Of a stretch of 64,000 nt of DNA, positions 34,050 to 40,868 are shown in pieces. The DNA comes from Streptomyces sp. GSL17-111 (lineage in GTDB: Bacteria > Actinomycetota > Actinomycetes > Streptomycetales > Streptomycetaceae), in NCBI RefSeq assembly GCF_037911585.1, contig NZ_JBAJNS010000001.1, forward strand, positions 4,139,501 to 4,203,500, read 5' to 3'. The notes below the pieces were generated by a model. That model was not told the origin of the DNA. It saw nothing but the letters and a program-made list of their open reading frames with translations, and searched no databases. The translations under genes were made by a program, and so were the position numbers. Each line of letters opens with the position of its first letter. Within the stretch, counting starts at the first letter, position 1.

Positions 34050-35294
34050 TCAGGTGAGGTTCTCCCGCTCCATCGCGGCGATCTCCTCGTCCGACTCCCG
34101 GCCCGGCGTCTTCAGGTCGAACTTGGTGATCACCACCCGGAAGAGCACGTAGTAGACCACCGCGAAGACCAGCCCGACCGGGATGAGCAGCCACGGCTTC
34201 GTCGCCTCCCCGTAGTTCAGCAGGTAGTCGAAGAGACCGGCCGAGAACGTGAAGCCCTCCCGGATGCCCAGCGCCCAGGTGACCGCCATCGAGACACCCG
34301 TCAGCAACGCGTGGATGCCGTAGAGCGCGGGCGCCAGGTAGACGAAGGAGAACTCGATCGGCTCCGTCACGCCCGTCACGAACGAGGTCAACCCCAGCGA
34401 GAACATCATCCCCGACACCGCCTTGCGACGCTCCGGCCGCGCGCAGTGCGCCATGGCCAGCGCGGCGGCCGGAAGGGCGAACATCATGATCGGATAGAAC
34501 CCCGTCATGAACATCCCCGCGTCCGGGTCCCCGGCCAGGAAGCGGAAGAAGTCGCCGCTGGCGGTCTCGCCCTCATCGTCGGTGTACTCGCCGAACTGGT
34601 ACCAGGCGAAGGTGTTGATCAACATGTGCATCCCGAACGGGATGAGCAGCCGGTTCATCACCCCGAAGATGCCCGACCCCCACGCGCCCAGATCCGACAG
34701 GCTCTCCGCCGCACCGTTCAGCCCGTTCCCGATAGGCGCCCAGCCGTAGCCGAACACCACCGCGAGGACCAGGGCGATGAACGACATCAGCACCGGCACG
34801 AAACGCCGTCCGCTGAAGAAGCCCAGCCACTCCGGCAGCCGCGTGCGGTGGTAGCGCTCCCACACCTTCGCGGTGATCACCCCCAGCACCACACCACCGA
34901 GCACCCCCGGGTTCACCGGGTCGCCGGTGACCTCGTCGGTGAACGCGCTCACCAGGGTGCTGCTGAACACCAGGTACGCCACCACGGCCGCGAACGCCGT
35001 CGAACCGTCCGCCTTGCGGGCGAACCCGATCGCCACGCCCACGCAGAACAGGATCGCGATGTTGTCGATGATCCCGCCGCCCGCCCCGCTGAACACCGCC
35101 GCCAGCCGATCCCAGCCCAGCCCCTCGTCACCCAGGACGTCCGGCTGGCCGATGCGCAGAATGAGCCCCGCCGCCGGGAGCGCGGCCACCGGCAGCTGCA
35201 GGCTGCGCCCCAGCTTCTGCAACGACCCCAGGGTCGCCTGCCGCCAGCCGCGCCGCGGCTTCGCGTCCTTCCGGGTGGTGGGCTCGGAGCTCAT
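34050..35294 (-). CDS. nagE2: PTS EIIC permease, N-acetylglucosamine type
   Basis: A 414-residue EIIC membrane component of the phosphotransferase system, with about ten helices. Typical features are LQLPVAALPAAGLILRIG, IGFARKADGSTAFAAVVAYLV, GMHMLINTFAWYQFGEY and SFVTGVTEPIEFSFVYLAP, the conserved Thr-Glu-Pro-Ile-Glu substrate-binding loop. It faces an EIIB gene across 199 nt. In S. coelicolor this locus encodes GlcNAc uptake (NagE2 with NagF), which feeds the DasR developmental signal. No clear DasR box is visible between the genes, so substrate assignment rests on similarity. Confidence 0.88.
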   Translation of the reverse strand: MSSEPTTRKDAKPRRGWRQATLGSLQKLGRSLQLPVAALPAAGLILRIGQPDVLGDEGLGWDRLAAVFSGAGGGIIDNIAILFCVGVAIGFARKADGSTAFAAVVAYLVFSSTLVSAFTDEVTGDPVNPGVLGGVVLGVITAKVWERYHRTRLPEWLGFFSGRRFVPVLMSFIALVLAVVFGYGWAPIGNGLNGAAESLSDLGAWGSGIFGVMNRLLIPFGMHMLINTFAWYQFGEYTDDEGETASGDFFRFLAGDPDAGMFMTGFYPIMMFALPAAALAMAHCARPERRKAVSGMMFSLGLTSFVTGVTEPIEFSFVYLAPALYGIHALLTGVSMAVTWALGIREGFTFSAGLFDYLLNYGEATKPWLLIPVGLVFAVVYYVLFRVVITKFDLKTPGRESDEEIAAMERENLT

Positions 35295-35493
35295 GGGCGC
35301 TCTCCCGGTTCGACCTGGCGGCGACGATGGGTGGAGCCCGGACGCGTCCCTCGGGCGGCAGGCGTCCGGACACGGAGCCGCTGCACGTCATCTTTCGGCA
35401 CACATCACCCCAGCGCCCGCCAACCTGGGCCAACCGTGGGCCACTGTGGCAATCTGACGCATGGGTACCCGCCGAGACACAGGAGAGAGCCTC

Positions 35494-35727
35494 ATGGCCA
35501 CCAAGGCTGAGAAGATCGTCGCCGGGCTCGGCGGCATCAAGAACATCGAAGAGGTCGAGGGCTGCATCACCCGCCTCCGCACCGAGGTCATCGACTCCTC
35601 GCTGGTGGACGACACCGCCCTCAAGAGCGCCGGCGCCCACGGCGTCGTCAAGATGGGCACCGCGATCCAGGTCGTCATCGGCACCGACGCCGACCCCATC
35701 GCGGCGGAGATCGAGGACATGATGTAG
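35494..35727 (+). CDS. nagF: PTS EIIB component, GlcNAc type
   Basis: A 77-residue phosphotransfer domain starting MATKAEKIVAGLGGIKNIEEVEGCITRLRTEV. The Cys in VEGCITRLR is the phosphorylation site of glucose-family EIIB domains. It accepts phosphate from EIIA (Crr) and passes it to sugar bound to the EIIC opposite. It is encoded as a separate polypeptide, as usual in Streptomyces. AGGAGAGA precedes the ATG. Confidence 0.93.
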   Translation: MATKAEKIVAGLGGIKNIEEVEGCITRLRTEVIDSSLVDDTALKSAGAHGVVKMGTAIQVVIGTDADPIAAEIEDMM

Positions 35728-35807
35728 CCGCAGGGCCCCGGCCGTGCCCGGACCCCCGGGCTCCCCTGCGGAACGGGCCTTCCGCTGCTCCTACTAGGCT
35801 CGCCCCC

Positions 35808-36536
<729 letters not shown>

Positions 36537-36579
36537 CGCCCGGCAACCGCCCGGACCCGCCGCACGTCTCAACCGGTAC

Positions 36580-36620
36580 GGGCCGTACGCTGCCCCCCGG
36601 GGCTTCGCCGCGTACGGCCC
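36580..36620 (+). terminator. Hairpin terminator after rph
   Basis: A perfect 11-bp stem (36580-36590 with 36610-36620) encloses a smaller C/G hairpin. Confidence 0.75.
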
Positions 36621-36671
36621 GCCGCCAAGCCCGCACCGGAGCGCATTCGTCAAAGGGAAAGAGGACCCGAC

Positions 36672-37046
36672 GTGCGTCGCACCCTGCTCACCGTCGCCGC
36701 AGCCACCATCGCGGCCACCGCACTCATCGGCTGCAGCGCCGTCGAGAAGGCGATCAGCTGCGCCAACACCGCCGCCGCCGTGGCTCAGAGCGTCAACGAT
36801 CTCCAGGACGCCGTCGGCAACGCCGGGGAGGACCCCGCAGCCGCCGCCGAGGCGCTGAACGCCATCGACAACGACCTGGACGAGATCGAGAAGAACACCG
36901 GCGACGCCGACGTCAACCAGGCCGTCGGAGACCTCCGCGCAGCCGTCGACAACGTCCGCACCTCCCTCGACGACGGCCAGACGCCCGACCTCACCCCCAT
37001 CGGTGACGCCACGGGCGAGCTGACCAACGTCTGCACCCCGGGCTGA
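36672..37046 (+). CDS. Small secreted lipoprotein, unknown
   Basis: A 124-residue protein with a lipoprotein signal (MRRTLLTVAAATIAATALIGC, lipobox ALIGC with Cys at residue 21). The mature part is a short helical Ala/Asp/Asn-rich domain (VNDLQDAVGNAGEDPAAAAEALNAIDNDLDEIEKN) ending TNVCTPG; Cys30 and the final Cys may form a disulfide. The start is a GTG after GGGAAAGAGGA. It resembles unnamed Streptomyces lipoproteins near rdgB. Only 5 nt separate it from rdgB. Confidence 0.85.
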   Translation: MRRTLLTVAAATIAATALIGCSAVEKAISCANTAAAVAQSVNDLQDAVGNAGEDPAAAAEALNAIDNDLDEIEKNTGDADVNQAVGDLRAAVDNVRTSLDDGQTPDLTPIGDATGELTNVCTPG

Positions 37047-37051
37047 CCACC

Positions 37052-37663
37052 ATGACCGACACCCCCCGCCTGATCCTGGCCACCCGCAACGCCCACAAGG
37101 TCACCGAGCTGCGCGCCATCCTCGGCGCGGCCGGCCTCGCCGCCGACCTCACGGGCGCCGACGCCTACCCCGACATCCCCGACGTCAAGGAGACCGGCGT
37201 CACCTTCGCCGAGAACGCCCTACTGAAGGCGCACGCCCTGGCCGACGCCACCGGCCTCCCCGCCATCGCCGACGACTCCGGCCTCTGCGTGGACGTCCTC
37301 GGCGGCGCACCCGGCATCTTCTCCGCCCGCTGGGCGGGCCGGCACGGCGACGACCGGGCCAACCTCGACCTGCTGCTCGCCCAGCTCTCCGACATCGACG
37401 ACGCGCACCGCGGCGCGCACTTCGCCTGCGCCGCCGCGCTCGCCCTCCCCGACGGCACGGAGCGGGTCGTCGAGGGGCGGCTGCGCGGCACGCTGCGCCA
37501 CACCCCGGCCGGCACGGGCGGCTTCGGCTACGACCCGATCCTTCAGCCGGACGGGGAGACGCGCACCTGCGCCGAGCTGGCGCCCGACGAGAAGAACGCC
37601 ATCAGCCACCGCGGCCGGGCGTTCCGCGCCCTCGTCCCCGTGCTCCGCGACCTCCTGCACTGA
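37052..37663 (+). CDS. rdgB: RdgB/HAM1 family non-canonical purine NTP pyrophosphatase
   Basis: RdgB hydrolyses ITP, dITP and XTP to monophosphates, keeping deaminated purines out of DNA and RNA. The 203-residue protein has the Ser/Thr-x-Asn-x-x-Lys opening LILATRNAHKVTELRAIL, the metal site VTFAENALLKA, PAIADDSGLCVDVLGGAPGIFSARWAG, and GTGGFGYDPIL near the C-terminus. It is likely co-transcribed with the preceding lipoprotein gene. Confidence 0.95.
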   Translation: MTDTPRLILATRNAHKVTELRAILGAAGLAADLTGADAYPDIPDVKETGVTFAENALLKAHALADATGLPAIADDSGLCVDVLGGAPGIFSARWAGRHGDDRANLDLLLAQLSDIDDAHRGAHFACAAALALPDGTERVVEGRLRGTLRHTPAGTGGFGYDPILQPDGETRTCAELAPDEKNAISHRGRAFRALVPVLRDLLH

Positions 37664-37672
37664 GACGCCAGC

Positions 37673-37703
37673 GGGCCCCGGACACCGTGCGTGTCAGGGG
37701 CCC
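37673..37703. terminator. Hairpin shared by rdgB and tRNA-Leu
   Basis: A 13-bp stem with one mismatch (37673-37685 with 37691-37703, loop CGTGC) lies between the convergent rdgB and tRNA genes and can end both transcripts. Confidence 0.75.
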
Positions 37704-37716
37704 CTGCGTGCTGGAG

Positions 37717-37798
37717 TGCGGCGGAAGGGATTCGAACCCTCAAGCCCTGTCGGGCCGCAGGACCTAAACCTGCTGCGTCGCCGTTGCGCCACCGCCGC
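37717..37798 (-). tRNA. tRNA-Leu (anticodon UAG)
   Basis: The reverse strand folds as a class II tRNA. The acceptor is GCGGCGG (37798-37792) paired with CCGCCGC (37724-37718), with discriminator A at 37717. The anticodon stem GCAGG/CCTGC holds loop TTTAGGT, anticodon TAG at 37766-37764. There is a long variable arm and the T-loop GGTTCGAATCC. CCA is not encoded. It reads the CUA codon, very rare in GC-rich genomes. Its 5' half overlaps the end of the HNH gene. Confidence 0.93.
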
Positions 37799-38933
37799 CG
37801 GTCACCGGCATCGTATCGCCTGCGGCGGCGACGCCCGGCTCGGGTGCCCGGGGGCGCACGACGGCCAGACGTCCCGTGCTCCGGTTCTTGCCGCACCACG
37901 TAGCGGTGAGGGCATGGCAGTTGGGGCACAGGTACCGCAGGTTCTCGCGCCGGTTGTCGTGCCAGTCACCGTTGACGTGGTCGATGTGCAGGGTCAGTGG
38001 TTCACCCAGCCAGAAACCGCCGTTGCCGCATCGGCCGCAGGCGTACGCGACGCCCAGGGCGTCGAGCGCCCGGCGCAGCCTGCTCCGGTGGGTGCGTGAG
38101 CTGGTCGCCGGGGTGACCCGCAGAACGTCTTCGGGCCTCGCTCGTGCGGCCGGGGAAGCCGACGCGCGGGCGCGCGTTCGACGGCGGAAATGGGAGGTGT
38201 CCCACCCGGCACGCGTGATGAGACGCCGCACCCTGCGCCAGTTCGCGTCCGTCTCCGGAAGCCCCAGGGCACGGACGACGGCCGCCACGCTCGTGTGCTC
38301 CGCCACGGCGGCCCGTACCCGTTCCTCGGGCAGCGCGGTGGGCGAGTGGCTGAAGTGCCGGACGTCGACGCCGCACCGGTCCAGGGTGCGGCGCAGCGCG
38401 GCACGTGTCGCCGCGTCGTCGGAGAGTCCGAGGGCACGCGCCAAGGCTCTGGTGCTCGTGCAGCGGGCGGCCTCCCGACGCAGCTCCGGCTCGGGGATCT
38501 GTACATGGAGCTCCGGGCGGTTCAGCCCGGGGAAGTGGCCGACGTCGATCCCCGCCGAGGCGATGCGGCGACTGAGGTGCGAGAGCGTCCCGGTGGCGGG
38601 TCGAGCGCCCAGGGCGCACGCCACTTCGCGCAGGGAACGCGACCTGGTCACGGCTTCGGCGATCGCCGCGTCCGGGTACTTCCGCCAGGGGCTGCGCCGT
38701 GTGAAGTGTGTCGTGTCGAGGCCGTACTCGGCCGCCTCGCGCCGGAGAGCGGTCCGCCCGGCCCGGTCGGGGGTCATGCCCAGCGCTCGCATGACCTCCG
38801 CCCAGTTCGACGACCGGGCGACCGCGTCGGCCAGGGCCCGGCGCGCGTGGGGCGGTCCGCCCGGCGGTGTACACCGAGTCCCGGTGGACGCCGCAGCCGT
38901 CCCGACGTCGACGCCGTGCTCGGTCATCGGCAC
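37764..38933 (-). CDS. HNH endonuclease with four helical DNA-binding-like repeats
   Basis: A protein of about 389 residues. Four modules of roughly 55-60 residues share a pattern: a helix (AVARSSNWAEVMRALGM), a second helix, then a Gly-x-Asp-x-x-His-Phe end (GLDTTHF, GIDVGHF, GVDVRHF, GWDTSHF). A degenerate fifth module leads into a zinc-type HNH domain: ACGRCG, HIDHVNGDWHDNRRENLRYLCPNCHALT, with Cys pairs and the His-Ile-Asp-His catalytic His. It resembles intron-like or homing HNH nucleases whose repeats read DNA. The start is ambiguous: TTG 38939, GTG 38933 (best spaced from AGGGGG) or ATG 38927. The last 11 codons lie inside the tRNA-Leu gene. Confidence 0.78.
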   Translation of the reverse strand: MPMTEHGVDVGTAAASTGTRCTPPGGPPHARRALADAVARSSNWAEVMRALGMTPDRAGRTALRREAAEYGLDTTHFTRRSPWRKYPDAAIAEAVTRSRSLREVACALGARPATGTLSHLSRRIASAGIDVGHFPGLNRPELHVQIPEPELRREAARCTSTRALARALGLSDDAATRAALRRTLDRCGVDVRHFSHSPTALPEERVRAAVAEHTSVAAVVRALGLPETDANWRRVRRLITRAGWDTSHFRRRTRARASASPAARARPEDVLRVTPATSSRTHRSRLRRALDALGVAYACGRCGNGGFWLGEPLTLHIDHVNGDWHDNRRENLRYLCPNCHALTATWCGKNRSTGRLAVVRPRAPEPGVAAAGDTMPVTGGGGATATQQV

Positions 38934-39067
38934 ACTCAACCCCCTGCGCTAGCCACCCCGTGTCCCGAAGTGCGGCTCGAACAGGCCGGCCGCCCCTCTG
39001 TTCGTTCAACGAACGTCTGGGCGACCGGTTACGCCGGACGGGGGTGGGCTTCGGGGGCCTCGTGGGG

Positions 39068-39544
39068 TCAGGAGGTGGGGATCCTGAGGTCCTTGAGGAG
39101 CTTGGCGACGTGGCCGGTGGCCCGCACGTTGTACAGCGCACGCTCCACGGCACCCCCCTCGTCGACGACGATCGTCGAGCGGATGACACCGGTCACCGTC
39201 CTGCCGTACATCTGCTTCTCCCCGAAGGCGCCGTACGCGGTGAGCGTCTCCTTCGACGGGTCGCCGACGAGCGTGACCTTGAGGTCCTCCTGGTCGCGGA
39301 ACTTCGCGAGCTTCTCCGGCTTGTCCGGGGAGACGCCGATCACCTCGTAGCCGGCGTCCGCGAGGACGTTCAGGTTGTCGGTGAAGTCGCAGGCCTGCTT
39401 GGTGCAGCCGGGGGTGAGCGCGGCCGGGTAGAAGTAGACGATGACCTTGCGGCCCGCGAAGTCGGCGAGGGAGATCTGCCGGCCGTCGGCGTCCGGGAGC
39501 GTGAAGGCGGGGGCGGTGTCGCCGGGCTGCAGGCGCTCGCTCAT
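39068..39544 (-). CDS. bcp: Thioredoxin-dependent thiol peroxidase (Bcp/PrxQ)
   Basis: A 158-residue peroxiredoxin that reduces peroxides with electrons from thioredoxin. MSERLQPGDTAPAFTLPDADG is followed by VIVYFYPAALTPGCTKQACDFTDN: the first Cys is peroxidatic, and the second, five residues later, is the resolving Cys of the atypical 2-Cys PrxQ type. The C-terminal YGRTVTGVIRSTIVVDEGG contains the active-site Arg. It stands alone and is divergent from the DUF3618 gene. Confidence 0.95.
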   Translation of the reverse strand: MSERLQPGDTAPAFTLPDADGRQISLADFAGRKVIVYFYPAALTPGCTKQACDFTDNLNVLADAGYEVIGVSPDKPEKLAKFRDQEDLKVTLVGDPSKETLTAYGAFGEKQMYGRTVTGVIRSTIVVDEGGAVERALYNVRATGHVAKLLKDLRIPTS

Positions 39545-39682
39545 GGTGGCTCTCCTTGTCGTGATGCGTACCCCCGAGCGTAGCCGCGCCGGAAACGGGG
39601 GTGTGGTGGGGCGTGGGCGGGTGTGAGCTGACAGACTGTCCAGCAGTCATGACGTAAGCGACGGCTCGACGGAGGAGTTGCG

Positions 39683-40000
39683 GTGCCCGACAGGACCCCC
39701 GCGCAGATCGAGGCGGACATCGTCCGCCGACGGGAGCAGCTTGCCGCGACGCTGGACGAGATCGCGGTGCGGGTGCACCCGAAGACCATCGCGGACGGCG
39801 CCAAGGCCCGGGCCGCCGCCGCGGTGGACCGTACGGCGGGGCGCGCCTACCTCGCGGCGAACCGCGCCGTCGGCTCGGTGCGGGACCAGTTGGTGACGGA
39901 GGACGGCGCGCCCCGCCTGGAGCGGGTGGTGCCGTTGGCGCTGGTCACGGTCGCCGTGGCCGGTCTGTACTTCTCCTCCGCGCGGCGCAGGCACCGCTGA
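39683..40000 (+). CDS. DUF3618 membrane-associated protein
   Basis: A 105-residue actinobacterial protein. The N-terminus PAQIEADIVRRREQLAATLDEIAVRVHPK is the DUF3618 signature, a short amphipathic helix pair. A C-terminal hydrophobic stretch (RVVPLALVTVAVAGLYFSSA) ends in a basic RRRHR anchor. The function is unknown. The start is a GTG behind GGAGGAG. The groES-like gene begins 46 nt later. Confidence 0.85.
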   Translation: MPDRTPAQIEADIVRRREQLAATLDEIAVRVHPKTIADGAKARAAAAVDRTAGRAYLAANRAVGSVRDQLVTEDGAPRLERVVPLALVTVAVAGLYFSSARRRHR

Positions 40001-40046
40001 CGGAGCCCGGGCGCGGTGGCGCGGCGGCCTGGGATACGGTCGGCCC

Positions 40047-40388
40047 GTGAGCACGCACACGACCGACGACAAGCTGCCCATCCGGATGCTGCACGACCGG
40101 GTGCTGGTCCGTACCGACGTGCCCGAGGGGGAGCGCCGTTCCTCCGGGGGCATCGTGATCCCGGCGACGGCGGCGGTGGGCCGTCGGCTGGCCTGGGCGG
40201 AGGTCGTGGCCGTGGGCCAGAACGTGCGCACGGTCGAGCCGGGTGACCGGGTGCTGTACGACCCGGAGGAGCGCGCCGAGGTGGAGGTGCGCGGTGTCGC
40301 CTACCTGCTGATGCGGGAGCGGGACCTGCACGCGGTGGCGGCCGAGCGGCTGGCCGGATCCGAGGACTCCACGGGGCTCTACCTGTGA
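40047..40388 (+). CDS. GroES-family co-chaperonin-like protein
   Basis: A 113-residue GroES-fold protein starting MSTHTTDDKLPIRMLHDRVLVRTDV (GTG start). The mobile loop is GERRSSGGIVIPATAAVG, followed by VVAVGQNVRTVEPGDRVLYDPEERAEVEVRGVAYLLMRERDLHAV. It is longer than canonical GroES (97-100 residues), with a unique C-terminal tail. No groEL is adjacent, so it is not the main heat-shock groES; it may be a specialised partner. Confidence 0.87.
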   Translation: MSTHTTDDKLPIRMLHDRVLVRTDVPEGERRSSGGIVIPATAAVGRRLAWAEVVAVGQNVRTVEPGDRVLYDPEERAEVEVRGVAYLLMRERDLHAVAAERLAGSEDSTGLYL

Positions 40389-40415
40389 TGTCCGTCTTCG
40401 GGTAGGATGTCCCGA

Positions 40416-40490
40416 GTTCCGACGAGACGCGCCGTACCGGAACGCCCCGGGCGAAGGCAGAACCGCCCGGGCGAAGGCAAAGACGACGCA
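40416..40490 (+). ncRNA. Guanidine-III (ykkC-III) riboswitch
   Basis: The 5' part has stem GTTCCG/CGGAAC (40416-40421 with 40438-40443) enclosing ACGAGACGCGCCGTAC, which matches the guanidine-III core I recall (ACGAG-n-n-GCGCCGUACC). The 3' pseudoknot strand AAGACGACGC (40480-40489) pairs with GCGCCGT at all but one position. The linker is lengthened by a 20-nt tandem duplication (40441-40480). It lies 37 nt before a guanidinium-exporter gene, the expected target. Confidence 0.88.
40441..40480 (+). repeat. 20-nt tandem duplication inside the riboswitch linker
   Basis: The units 40441-40460 and 40461-40480 differ at only three positions, and both contain CCCGGGCGAAGGC. Confidence 0.85.
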
Positions 40491-40526
40491 CCTGATGAGT
40501 GATCCCTCATGGAAGGTGTGCGCGTC

Positions 40527-40847
40527 ATGGCGTGGGTTCTGCTGGTGGTGGCCGGTCTGCTGGAGGTCGGCTGGGCGGTCGGGCTTCCCTACACCGAGGG
40601 TTTCACGCGGCTGTGGCCGAGTGTCTTCACGGTCCTGGGTTTCGCGGCGAGCATGCTGCTCCTCGCGCAGGCGGCCAGGACACTGCCGATCGGTACGGCC
40701 TACGGCGTCTGGGTCGGCATCGGCGCCGCCGGTGCGGCGATCGTCGGGATGGCCGTGCTGGGGGAGCCGGTGACGGCGGCCCGGATCTTCTTCATCTCCC
40801 TGCTGCTCGTCGCCGTGGTCGGCCTCAAGGCGACGTCGGGCCACTGA
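40527..40847 (+). CDS. gdx: Small multidrug resistance family guanidinium exporter (Gdx/SugE)
   Basis: A 106-residue SMR protein with four membrane helices. MAWVLLVVAGLLEVGWAVGL contains the essential helix-1 Glu13, and GLPYTEGFTRLWPS, TLPIGTAYGVWVGIGAAGAA and GEPVTAARIFFI match the SugE/Gdx branch. Dual-topology dimers swap guanidinium for protons across the plasma membrane. The ATG at 40527 is spaced correctly from GAAGGTG; an ATG at 40509 would add six residues. The riboswitch upstream supports guanidine export rather than general drug efflux. Confidence 0.92.
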   Translation: MAWVLLVVAGLLEVGWAVGLPYTEGFTRLWPSVFTVLGFAASMLLLAQAARTLPIGTAYGVWVGIGAAGAAIVGMAVLGEPVTAARIFFISLLLVAVVGLKATSGH

Positions 40848-40868
40848 GGCCGAAGGGGCCGGTGCCCG

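Noticed and set aside
35295..35493. DasR box between the PTS genes
   Set aside because: No sequence close to the TGGTCTAGACCA-type palindrome was found.
37664..38960. Integrated element at tRNA-Leu
   Set aside because: No integrase, no duplicated tRNA 3' end, and the HNH gene is on the 5' side; only local overlap is supported.
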